Positions 20,719-30,406 of a DNA stretch of 64,000 nt are shown here, piece by piece. The stretch is taken from assembly GCA_964023205.1 (NCBI GenBank), contig OZ026848.1, positions 6,190,501 through 6,254,500 of the forward strand, given 5' to 3'. Position numbers and translations under genes: made by a program. This DNA comes from Lutraria lutraria (lineage: Eukaryota; Mollusca; Bivalvia; Venerida; Mactridae). A model generated the notes under the pieces. That model did no database searches. It saw only the letters and a list, made by a program, of their open reading frames with translations, and had not been told where the DNA came from. The first letter of the stretch is position 1; each line of letters starts with the position of its first letter.

Positions 20719-23700
20719 GTAATTTGTAACTACGATTTATTAAGGTGGTGATATTTTATTCAATATCTTTGTATTTTAATTTGATATATCTGACTTATGT
20801 TCATGCATTTTTCTGTAAAATTTCGTCGGCTTGTTTCTACAAACCCGTACTTGGTGTCATTTTTTCCTATTTTGAGAACATCGCATTTGGCGTAAATTAG
20901 CGAGATGCGGCTTTGTGGAATTTGGATTAACACTACTTAGGATGATCTAGAAGCCTGTAAGTATGTTCATTGTGAAGAGCCAATCGAGACGAAAAACTGA
21001 TACCAAAATCACAATGTCGCCGAAAATTGAGTTGCGGGGTTGTAAAAATAAGCAATACTTTTTATTTATAATCGTCATACTTTCCTTGTAACCCGTAGAT
21101 TTCTATATACATGTACATGTATATAATTATACGGGTAACATGGATTTTTTTTTTTAAATTTTCGTGACAAACCCCTTTGTTGTTCAAATATCGCTGTACG
21201 ATGATCGAAGTACATGTATATCGAGTGGATATGGTCTCTCAACATAAATTACAATCCTGTCAGCGTCGTGAGTTCGAATCCAATCCGACTGAAACCCACA
21301 TGCGAGGAAGCAGTCCACCTAGCTCACGGAAGGTCGGTAGTTCTACCCAGTGGTACGTCTGAGGTCGTTTCCCTCCGTTATAAAACCTGGACAGTTGCCA
21401 AATGATCCTGGATGTGGACCCCGGATGTTGGTGCGACGAAAAGCCAAGTGAAACTGAAAACATGATTGTATGAATGGTTGAATAAATTTTAAAAAATAAA
21501 ATATCTTTAGCAATGTGTAGTACATGTTAGTATATCCATTACAATATTAAGTGCCTACTTAAACAAATCTTGTGCGATTTTAATACACTGCCAAAGCTGC
21601 ATAATTTCACGGCCAGTGCTTACATTTATTGTTTTAGCTTCGGTGAGATTCGATTTCTTTATACGATAATTTTCGTTATAACGGTTGAGGAATGTACAAT
21701 CATGTATTTAACGATGCGCTACGTAATATTATATAAACATACGAAATGGGACATTCCTTACGGTAAATAAACAAAAACTATTGACTGTGGTACGAAGTTA
21801 AAAATAATCGCATTCAGCGACCGTGTAACTATTCAGCTTCGACAGTTTATAAAATCGCACTATACTAGTTTCGTTTGTCATTTTTTCATGTATCTTTGAG
21901 TACCTTTTGTTCTCGTTTTCTTTCAAGGTCCAATCCAGAATGCTACAATAAATTTCGCACTTGGACTGTCAGTTGGTTTTGTGCTGTTCTTCATGGTGGC
22001 TATTGACTTAATTGGTGAGTTAGAAAGTTATTAATCGATCATGGGTTTCCTTAAACACATTTTCTGCAATCATTCTTTCTTCAAACAAGAGGGCCATGAT
22101 GACCCTTTTTCGCTCACCTGAGTAAAGACTGCAATGTCTTTCATATCATTGCAACTTCTTCAAGGTCAGAGCCTAACAAATGAACAAGAAATCATCAAGG
22201 CAGATATTTTGAGTAACTTTCATCAAACTTTAATCAGCAATGTTGTCTCTACAGTGTTATTAAGGTTTACCAAAGATTTGACCTGGTGACCTATTTTTTA
22301 TTTTTGTCGAGATATCATAAGTCAAACATTGCAAAGCATGTAAATACACGAATAATCTATCATAATTATTCGGTAATTTCCGTAACTGAGAAATACGCCT
22401 CGTACATTTTCAACACTATATAGCCTAGGTACTCGTTCTCAAGAGTCATTGTCAGATTTCAAACGTGTTTGTCGTTCGCGATTGATAAAGAGGACATTAA
22501 GTTCCCATTGAAAGAGAAACAGGTTGTTTCCCTTATTGTATTCCCAGAATCAGCCATCATGGAAAGAACAAGAACAACAAAATGGCTGCCTGCCTTTTAT
22601 GTCCGAGGCACTTTTCTTTAGACAAACATCGATGGGTTCCGAATGAGGAATACTAAGAAAAGTTATTAGATATATCAGTATAAAGCATTGTTCATCCTCC
22701 AGTTTTTAAATAATGCTCCACTCTCAAATACATTAATACAAGTCTACAGATTGATATTTCTGAATCGAAATGTATTTATCATACACCGCCATGTCTCTAT
22801 AAACAAAATCAATCAATCAGAAATCGTGCAATATTTGTAACAGCAATGTGCGAGTAAAAAAATATGTTTGAAAATAACAATGTTGATTTCGCGAATATTT
22901 GCGTCTTCTGAAACAGTTTGTATATCTGTATTAATGTATTTGAATCTTCTTTAAGGACTTATTAGTCAATACTACCTGTGATCGACTGTGAAATTTGGCC
23001 ATTTTGTTGTTCTGGCCGCATTTATTCCGAACAAACGAAATCAGCTCAAATTCCAGCGTTTCTTGTTCGATTTCTCGGGAACGGAATGGGCTAGAAACTT
23101 AGAACAGGTATCATTATGTGCAGACATATATATATGGTCTATACCTGAAACTGCTTGAATTTTGAATAATTCGTATACATTGCATTATAATTTTGCTTTT
23201 TATGAAGGCTGTGCGCATTCACCGGAACGAAGTACATGTATTATTGTATTATTATAGTATATATACCCGTGTTCAACGAAACGCACCAACATGTTTGTAT
23301 TTTATTGATATATTGTATACACTTGTTTACACATTCATTCGATTTTCAGTCATATGACGTGATATAAATCATGATATCACTGTCAAGTACGTTAATGGTA
23401 GTGCACCACGTCATCGCGCACCTGTCGCTTCTAAGATGAAATGTGTTTTTATTATAAAAACTCGTAAAGGTAAAGGAAAATAATACACCCCACCACGGAA
23501 TAGCTATTGTAACTAAAATAATCGTATAAAACAGTTCACGATGTTAATGTCTTATCGTGAAAACGGGATAAACTATTTTTCTGAATGGTCCCATCCGGAC
23601 ATTTGCCCCAAAGATGAAAAAAAAACTTTATCCCATCTTCAGCCTTTTTATCAAAGATTCTAACTTCAAACTTTCTTCACAACATCATAGCATACAGTTG

Positions 23701-26700
23701 AAAATCCTCGGTGTGCTAGATCATTTTAAACTACTAACATGATTTCATAAAAAAACAAGGCACTTTACCGGTGAATCGAGAGATAAATTTACTGATTACT
23801 ACCAGTGTACGTAGTTTCGTGGAAATACGGTTGAAATTGGCATTAAGGCCACTGGAACTTAAACACGAAATCCTTTCAGAAAACGTCAATAAGGAGCTCG
23901 ATAAATGATTCGATGATGTCCTATACAGGAGGTTAAACTTTCGTCTTATATGACCTACTACTCTATACATGAATGACATGACATGTATAGCTGGGTAGTT
24001 ATGAGATAGAATGTAGTTATTGATTCCAGGAAAGTCCTTGTAGTGGGGGTTTTGTCAAATGTAATTAACATCTCAAATAATGTTTAGTAATTTAAAACAA
24101 CTGAATGACATACTTGATGCGATACTTTGTTTGTTTGTTTGTTTGTTTGTTTGTGTGTGTGTGTGTTTGTTCGTTCGTTCGTTCGTTCGTTCGTTCGTTC
24201 GTTCGTTCGTTCGTTCGTTCGTTCGTTCGTTCGTTCGTTCGTTCGTTCGTTCGTTCGTTCGTTCGTTCGTTCGTTCGTTCGTTCGTTCGTTCGTTCGTTC
24301 GTTCGTTCGTTCGTTCGTTCGTTCGTTCGTTCGTTCGTTCGTTCGTTCGTTCGTTCGTTCGTTCGTTCGTTCGTTCGTTCGTTCGTTCGTTCGTTCGTTT
24401 GTTTGTTTGTTTGAGTTAAACAACCCTTTTCAACACTCAGAGTCATGTGAGACAGAATGTTCACCTAACCATCGTTCCTTGGGAAAACCAGTAAGTACTA
24501 GACTCCCATTTTCCGTAAGCAAGTGCCTCCTTTCTCACATAAAGAGACATGGTCAGTAGCCGAGCTCACGATCCTCTAACTAACGCGTTGCAGATTAACT
24601 GACTTCCAACTTGGAGTTTATCTATGACATGTTGAATTTCATTTTAAAAATCGTCATTCAAAATAGTTTTGAAATTTTTCACCCTATTCTGAGCCCGACA
24701 TTCTTTACCAACATTTTCGAATGCTTTATTTTGAAGATCCCAGTCGATTCTATATACGCCCAAATCCTAAACAAAAGCTAGCTGTAGGTGAAGTTCAAAC
24801 TGAACCTGGATTAACCCGTGAAGATATTGAGAAGATACATGAGTTGATTCGTCCAGCATATATCCAGGATGCACATGCTCATCATGGTTAGTATTGACTT
24901 TTGTGATATCTTCAAATAAATCTTGTTTTATTTCCGCCATAATATATACACGTTTCACCAGCTCAGCGAGAAAGATATTCAAGCTTCATTTGACTTTCAC
25001 ATACGGGCAGTTGAGCTATTAAAAACGTGAATCTTTGCATGTGACCGCAAACTGCTCTACATGAATAACTGTAGTGGACGACTGTCGTTTTACTTTATGC
25101 CTGATACCAAATCGTCAAAGGGAGCATTGATTTGCCAAGGTTTCCTTGTCATCCGGCTGAGGTCGTATACCATTGCCCTTTGTGGACTTATTAAAGAAGG
25201 CAATGATTAAACAAAATCACCATTATCCCATTTCAGCTAAACTTGGTACAATGTATCTTCTTTCTTCCAAGAATATGTACTCTACTTATTGTTGTCCAAA
25301 TTTGGCGCAATAACTTTGAACATCAACAATTGATGTAGGCTTTTTCCTGCTATTTTAAAACATACACACACACACTTTGTCAACGGGTATCTAATTCAGT
25401 TGAATGGTCCTGGATCAGTTTTCTGTTGGGGGCTTCGAGGGACGATTAGTAGTTTGGGGAATGTGGTGTATGTTATAAATGTTGTTCCTGGCATCATTTC
25501 CCCACCTACATCAATGCATATCTTTATATCTTCAATCAATTATGATTGGTTATATGCTTTATCATACGGTTGAACTATTAGTAATATGTCACATTTTCTA
25601 TTTTCAAGACGACAGAAAAATTGCTGACGAGCTCAAGGAAAAGACACGTGTGTTGTGTTGGGTTATGACAAGTCAGCAAAATATTCAGAAGAAAGCCATA
25701 CATGTTCGGAACACTTGGGGTCACCGATGTAATAAACTACTATTCATAACATCTGATAACAATAATACAACATTTCCTTCAGTCAAACTTGATGTTCCAG
25801 AAGGCAGACAACATTTGACTGCCAAAACAATGAAAGCATTTAAATACATATACAAGAATCATTTGAATGACGCCGATTGGTTCATGAAAACGGATGATGA
25901 CACGTACATTATTCTGGAGAACCTTAGATATTTCTTATCCAGTCACAACACGGAAGATCCTATCTATTTTGGACACCATTTTAAAAAGGTACTGAAGCAA
26001 GGATACTTCAGTGGCGGGGCAGGCTACGTGCTAAGCAAAGAAGCTCTGCGAAGGTTTGGCGAAGGTGAAAATGCATCGTTATGCCGACAAGATGGCGGTG
26101 CTGAGGACGCAGAGTTTGGGAAATGTATGAATAATTTAGGTGTTAAAGTTGGTAATTCGACAGATAGATATGGAAGGAGCAGATTTCATTGTTTCAATAC
26201 AGAAACTCATATCATGGGAAGATACCCTGATTGGTATTACAACTACGACGCAAACGGTGCCAACAAGGTGCATATTTTTTTTTTTCAACGGGTCTAACGC
26301 CGTTCTTTACGATATTTTTCAGGCGGCCGTGCATCTTACAAGATTTCATGGACTGTTATCTAACCAGTACTGGCTTAACCTTGATCAAGGAACCGCAAAC
26401 TCTCCACATGTGGAAGAAATGGACATTTTTGTCTAATTTTCATAGAAGGGTATGACTTGTCGCGACCGAAATACGTACCTGAATCCTCGGGTTACAAGTT
26501 CAGTATACTAAACCACGTGATCAAGGCCGCGGTCATGTGGTTCTTAACATTAATCCTGAAAATCACGTTTCTTGAGTCCGTAGTCATGTTCTTTGTATAT
26601 TGGTTTACTGGTGAAAAAAACTTTAAAAATATAATTCTCCAAAACAATGCTATTGTTTTTATTATAATTATTTTCCTGCTATCGAAATAGCTGTGATTGT

Positions 26701-26889
26701 CAATATTCTGCAGATTTATTGTTTTGTATCCTTTTATCTTTTCAGGGTGCGGGTAACATGAGCGATTATACAATCTCATTCCATTACGTGTCGCCAGCGG
26801 GAATGTATAATCTGGAATTTTTTACTTACCATTTAAAACCATACGGCATCATTCAAGGAAACCAAGATTTAAATCAGCCAGCTGAATGA
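20703..26889 (+). CDS. C1GALT1-like: C1GALT1-like core-1 beta-1,3-galactosyltransferase (five coding exons)
   Basis: Joined exons 20703-20718, 21928-22014, 24737-24886, 25609-26267 and 26746-26889 give 1056 nt, a 351-residue protein, close to the ~360 of animal C1GALT1. It is a type II Golgi protein: short cytosolic tail, signal anchor at about 14-34, stem to about 90, then a GT31 catalytic domain. Motifs include V-L-C-W-V-M-T, D-A-D-W-F-M-K-T-D-D-D-T with the metal-binding DDD at 180-182, Y-F-G-H-H-F-K, S-G-G-A-G-Y-V-L-S (219-227), E-D (250-251) and S-F-H-Y-V-S-P near the C-terminus. Family role: transfer of galactose from UDP-Gal to GalNAc on Ser/Thr to form core-1 O-glycan. Every junction keeps frame and uses GT-AG. 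An ATTAAA at about 27080 may be the poly(A) signal. The Cys-Cys pair usually seen before S-F-H-Y-V is absent here, so it may be a diverged paralogue. Confidence 0.88.
21216..21495 (+). mobile_element. tRNA-derived SINE in C1GALT1-like intron 1
   Basis: 'CGAGTGGATATGGTCTCTCA' resembles an A-box region and 'GTGAGTTCGAATCC' a B box, as in the 48409 copy. A long body follows, with an A/T-rich 3' end. Confidence 0.7.
21572..21860. mobile_element. MITE with long inverted termini, GTGCGATTTTA family
   Basis: The left end GTGCGATTTTAATACACTG and the reverse complement of the right end (GTGCGATTTTATAAACTGTC) pair over roughly 45 bp, including 'AAGCTG(C/A)ATA'. About 289 bp. Related pieces are at 27959-28165 and 32405-32455. 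Confidence 0.65.
21928..22014 (+). CDS. C1GALT1-like: C1GALT1-like exon 2 (signal anchor)
   Basis: Acceptor TTTCTTTCAAG, donor GTGAGT. Encodes P-I-Q-N-A-T then a hydrophobic run (F-A-L-G-L-S-V-G-F-V-L-F-F-M-V-A) that is the membrane anchor. Only one of three frames is open and it matches the flanking phases. Confidence 0.8.
22084..22310. repeat. Bivalve-style dispersed repeat (intron 2)
   Basis: Opens 'AACAAGAGGGCCATGATGAC' with 'CGCTCACCTGAG' and closes with 'GATTTGACCTGGTGACCTA', a repeat type I associate with bivalve genomes. Only one copy is clear in this window. Confidence 0.5.
22311..24120. other. Rest of C1GALT1-like intron 2, left part
   Basis: No exon, gene or clear element. A block near 22380 ('TTTCCGTAACTGAGAAATACGC') recurs inverted near 27700. 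Confidence 0.45.
24125..24415. repeat. (TTCG)n microsatellite with (TTTG)n edges
   Basis: About 58 uninterrupted TTCG units at 24169-24399, bounded by TTTG units on both sides and a TG run at 24151-24166. Frames on both strands read as four-residue repeats (V-R-S-F or N-E-R-T) only because a 4-bp unit without stops cycles every 12 bases. Confidence 0.97.
24416..24600 (-). mobile_element. tRNA-derived SINE whose tail became the microsatellite
   Basis: The minus strand matches the SINE at 32632-32865, sharing 'CCATGTCTCTTTATGTGAG' and 'GCTTACGG', and then runs into (AAAC)n followed by (GAAC)n. So the microsatellite lies exactly at this element's 3' tail. Confidence 0.65.
24737..24886 (+). CDS. 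C1GALT1-like: C1GALT1-like exon 3 (stem)
   Basis: Acceptor TTTTGAAG, donor GTTAGT. Encodes a charged stem starting D-P-S-R-F-Y and ending A-H-A-H-H, phase-matched to both neighbours. Confidence 0.8.
25609..26267 (+). CDS. C1GALT1-like: C1GALT1-like exon 4 (catalytic domain)
   Basis: Acceptor ATTTTCAAG, donor after AAC-AAG (GTGCAT). Carries nearly the whole GT31 domain, including the DDD motif. Frame upstream of 25609 is open for 43 codons but is intron; the downstream frame stops at 26297 in the intron. Confidence 0.9.
26325..26530 (-). mobile_element. tRNA-derived SINE in C1GALT1-like intron 4
   Basis: On the minus strand it has 'TTGATCACGTGGTTTAGTA' (A-box region), then 'CCACATGTGGAGAGTTTG' and 'CCAGTACTGGTTAGATAAC' body blocks as at 19080-19300. 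The B box is eroded. Confidence 0.6.
26746..26889 (+). CDS. C1GALT1-like: C1GALT1-like exon 5 (C-terminus and stop)
   Basis: Acceptor ATCTTTTCAG, then G-A-G-N-M-S-D-Y-T-I-S-F-H-Y-V-S-P and H-L-K-P-Y-G, ending in TGA at 26887-26889. The S-F-H-Y-V and L-x-P-Y-G motifs are the usual C-terminal signature of the family. Confidence 0.85.
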   Translation, partial: GAGNMSDYTISFHYVSPAGMYNLEFFTYHLKPYGIIQGNQDLNQPAE

Positions 26890-27079
26890 CATTAAATTTA
26901 CTTTGTGTTGTGCCATCTTAGAGATTCGTGATTAGTATGTGTTATCTCAAAAATGGGATGATTGTTATCGTTAAATCAATGAGTTGTATGATACTGTACC
27001 AGTGTAAGTATATACATGTACAGTTCATGTAGCTCCTCGTCCATCTGTAGTCCGTTCCATTTTGTACTTAGTATCTTCA

Positions 27080-27085
27080 ATTAAA
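27080..27085 (+). terminator. C1GALT1-like: Candidate poly(A) signal of C1GALT1-like gene
   Basis: ATTAAA, about 190 bases after the stop codon and just before the MITE at 27101. Confidence 0.35.
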
Positions 27086-27100
27086 GTGATATTTTTAATA

Positions 27101-27274
27101 CAGTCAAATGTGTTATCGGCGACCTCTGAATAAAGGCCAACCTGTGAATAGGTACCATTGTTTTAAAATTGTCATTGATTATTTAGAATAACATGACCTC
27201 CGAATAGTGGTCACCTGTAAATGAAGCCATGTGATATGTTTCCCATGCGTGGCTTTTGTTCACATGTTTTAATG
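27101..27274. mobile_element. TA-flanked MITE, CAGTCAAACCT family, copy 5
   Basis: CAGTCAAATGTG at the left after TA; ACATGTTTTAATG then TA at the right. The interior 'CCTCTGAATAAAGGCCAACC' matches the other copies. Confidence 0.65.
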
Positions 27275-27583
27275 TACAAGATATCGTGCCTGTATTAATG
27301 TGCCTCCTCGTCTCTTTCTATATTGTTTCATTTGTACTTAATGTCTTCGAGATTTGTTGAAATGTATATTTTGATTAAGCACTTGTTGTATTATATTATA
27401 TACGAGCGTGTACAGTGTCTGAAAATGGCCCTTCATTCATTTGTGTCTTATTCCATTTGTATAGTTAATACATGTACAATAAAACGTATACTATTTGAAT
27501 CAACTAACTGCATTATACTAAGAATTGATACTTCTATACAAAAATATGTGTTTATTAGATTTGTTCAATTAGAATCAAGATAC

Positions 27584-27656
27584 CAATAGTCTGGTTCCCA
27601 GCGTACTATGCGGCGTTATAGTACGTAGTGTCAGGGGCAGGTAATCCAGACTATTG
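27584..27656. mobile_element. Tiny TA-flanked element, GTCTGG family, copy 1
   Basis: CAATAGTCTGG and CCAGACTATTG are perfect inverted ends 73 bp apart. The reverse complement matches the element at 42342-42416 over 'TAGTCTGGATTACCTG' and 'GGGAACCAGACTA'. If TA is the target, the element is about 63 bp. Confidence 0.7.
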
Positions 27657-27915
27657 TACAAACAATCGGAACTCCTCGGCTTTTATCTACAGAAAGTGCG
27701 TATTTCTCAGTTACGGAAATGCCCGAGTTGTTACGATTGCTGTAACATGACCGAAGGCATACAAATATCTGTTTGTTTCTGTTGACATGTTCATTAAAAA
27801 CAGGGAGGTAAGTCTAGGCTTTTTCATTTTTGCTTCTGAAAATGAGTGGAAAGGAAAATAAAGTGATAAAGTGGATGTATTGTTCATTTAGCCTACTAAA
27901 AAGCTATGGTATAGT

Positions 27916-27951
27916 CAAAGACCTATACATACATGTATGTATAGGTCTTTG
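27916..27951. repeat. 36-bp perfect palindrome
   Basis: Starts CAAAGACCTATACATACA and is its own reverse complement with no loop. Confidence 0.9.
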
Positions 27952-27958
27952 GTATCTA

Positions 27959-28165
27959 GTGCGATTTTATTAATCTGTCAAAGCTGAATAATTACACAGT
28001 TGCTGGATGCGAATATTTTAGCTGCGATTCACAGTCGATAGTTTTCGTTTATTTTACCGTTATGGAATGCTCCAATCAATGTGTTGATATAAAGGTAAAA
28101 CGAAAATTATCGTATAACTTACGAAAGTAATCGAACCTCACCGAAGCTAAACATAAATGCTATTA
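27959..28165. mobile_element. MITE fragment, GTGCGATTTTA family
   Basis: Begins GTGCGATTTTATTAATCTGTC and continues in register with the reverse complement of 21572-21860, up to 'CCTCACCGAAGC'; the other terminus is missing. Confidence 0.6.
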
Positions 28166-28169
28166 GTCT

Positions 28170-28900
28170 AGTCAAGTTATGACAAATTTTGGTCGAACCC
28201 AGGACAAAATGGTACAAAAATGAAATATGGCTCATTTGAAAGCTTAGACTTTCTACAATATCAGGATAAAAATAGGACAAAATCGGATCGGCCGTTTTTC
28301 CAGAAATTCGTTTTAAGTATAGGCCATCATTTATCAAATAATACGTCAATAGCATGTTAACTGATGCGATAACTTTGACAAATACACCAGATAAATTATA
28401 AATATCTATTAAATTTTACAAAACATGAATAATATCAGCCCTACAAAATACAAAAATACAAAAAGTAAAAGATGTTTAAGCATTAGTAGTGTTTGAAGTC
28501 AAAATTAGATGTTAAATTACCCCACCCACTTATGGTAACATAGAAATTAGACTTATCTCGTGAAAGTGTGATCAAATTTTACAGATCTTTACAACATAAC
28601 CCGTAAGAAAGTAGATCTCTTTCAGATTCCTGAAAAATTAGTTATCCTTTTTAAGTCTGGTTGCCATGACAACTAAAAATAGTTTAAAAATCCTAAATTC
28701 CTCTCCAAAGCGAAAAGGCCTATAGCTTTGTTATTTGACGCCATGTCTAATATCCCTCAATCTAAATCCAACAATTTTACCCCAGAGTCAAAATTCGCTA
28801 CGCTCCTGGTCTCCATCATGATATGGTCTAACTAAGGTATTTGATTTGCATCCATCATGCATGGTGGGTCTTTGTTTCGATGCGTTTAACGCTGTTTTCA
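28170..28900. other. No gene recognised
   Basis: AT-rich with a few short frames and no recognisable motif. Confidence 0.4.
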
Positions 28901-28904
28901 ACAA

Positions 28905-29070
28905 TATTCAACGACGGCCAGTTCACCAAACCAGTTTTCCCTGACTGAATTCTAACAAGTACTTGCTTAATTACCATCCTACATGGAGCTGACAATTTCT
29001 CCACATAAGGAAATCAACAAGTCCGGCACACTTAACTACTGGATCACAACCACGGCCCATTGATTCTATA
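28905..29070 (-). mobile_element. Eroded tRNA-derived SINE
   Basis: The body blocks 'CTCCAC', 'AGTACTTG' and 'TTAGAATTCAGTC' (minus strand) follow the order in 19080-19300. The tRNA head is weak. Confidence 0.45.
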
Positions 29071-29264
29071 CCATGAAGTCCGAAAATTCACACTCCTTCA
29101 GTCCAGACTGACTGCATCCCTGATCATTCTCTATTATTTTATATTGAGTTTCCTATGAAAATCTGGCAAAGCTTTGTAAAATACGTACATGTATCAATTT
29201 AAGGCACTTGTAGGCATTTCTAACCCGACACAAATAAAATGCCACCTACTATGATCATTAATTA

Positions 29265-29754
29265 GGCCACACCAATTTAATAACTTGTTCATCGTTTTTT
29301 TTCTGACGAAAGCAAGCGAGTGAGCGAGCGAAATATTTTTTTTAATACTATTCACTTTTCCGATTTTAGCGAGCGAGCGAAATATTTTTGAAAAATATCA
29401 TCTTTAATTCCTTCTTTCAAACAAGAAAGTGGGAATGCGAATGGGAAAGTCTGTGTTCATTTATTTCAATAACTGTTACCGTTTACCAGTAAAAACGCTT
29501 TTAATGTCCTTATTCAATTGTTTTCTGATGAAAATTGTTGAATCACCCGCAACGAAAGAAGTCAGAATTTTTATCAGCCGAGACAAATGTGGGACCTTAA
29601 GACCAGCACTTATCTAGAGAAAACCATTGTGGGAATGAGCAAGCGATAATAGGAAGCAAAAATTAAAAATAATAATATTATTTTTCTAATTTTGATAATA
29701 ATAATAGGAGCGACAAATCGGATGAACAAGTACTGTAATTAAATTGGTGTGGCC
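29265..29754. mobile_element. MITE, GGCCACACCAATTTAAT family
   Basis: GGCCACACCAATTTAATAAC at the left and its inverse GTTATTAAATTGG-like end (AATTAAATTGGTGTGGCC) at the right, flanked by TTA. About 490 bp, with internal 'GAGCGAGCGAAATATTTTT' repeats. The short frame inside (29429-29617) is not a recognised protein. Confidence 0.75.
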
Positions 29755-30017
29755 TTAACGTGTTTTGTTTAAACAACTGAACACTGTAGTCATACTTCAT
29801 CATAATGTGGTCTCACTTGATAAACATACAGATATAAAACTTTACAAATCAAAAATATAACTGTAAAATCCCGATTCACAAAATGGCTTATGACGCAAAA
29901 TTCTAATAATCTGTAAAGTCAGTTAATTTAGCGAAACATATTGTTCGTCCGAGTAATAATTAGTACATGTAGTTCATAATGTATGTCCTCAAATGGCTCT
30001 CACAAAATGAATATCTA

Positions 30018-30406
30018 AGGCCGGTTCAATTGGACTCTCGTAAGAAGAGAATACGCCAGCTGAAAGAGCTTAGAACGCAATCGCGGCCGAAATGTCTGCA
30101 TACCAATAATCTTTGAATCGTATGGATTAACTATTGAACACGCTGACATTGTAAACAATGTATATATTAAAACTATCTTTTTTATTGCGAGTTGAAACAA
30201 TAGGGTTTTTAAGAAAAGGCAATTTCAAACGGTATTGTTTGTTTGGTCATGCTGTATGGTCATGTGAATAATATCTCGTCCACCTCTTCTACCCATCGAG
30301 CGGAATAGATAGAAGAGCTTCTAAAATTAGAAGACGATTAATCGAACAGTTCGGAAGAGCTCTTTCTCTTCCGATAGCTCTTCCATTTGACCAATCGAAC
30401 TGGCCT
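30018..30406. mobile_element. Probable MITE, AGGCC(G/A)GTTC(A/G)ATTGG termini
   Basis: The ends AGGCCGGTTCAATTGG and (reverse-complemented) AGGCCAGTTCGATTGG are inverted, with purine-rich 'GAAGAG' text beyond each end. The target duplication is unclear. Confidence 0.55.

Noticed and set aside
21216..21280. A functional tRNA gene
   Set aside because: A- and B-box-like blocks are present, but the sequence does not fold as a full cloverleaf by eye and is followed by a SINE body.
24073..24559. Overlapping frames on both strands encoding long V-R-S-F or N-E-R-T repeats
   Set aside because: A stop-free tetranucleotide repeat gives open frames on all sides; this is the SINE-tail microsatellite.
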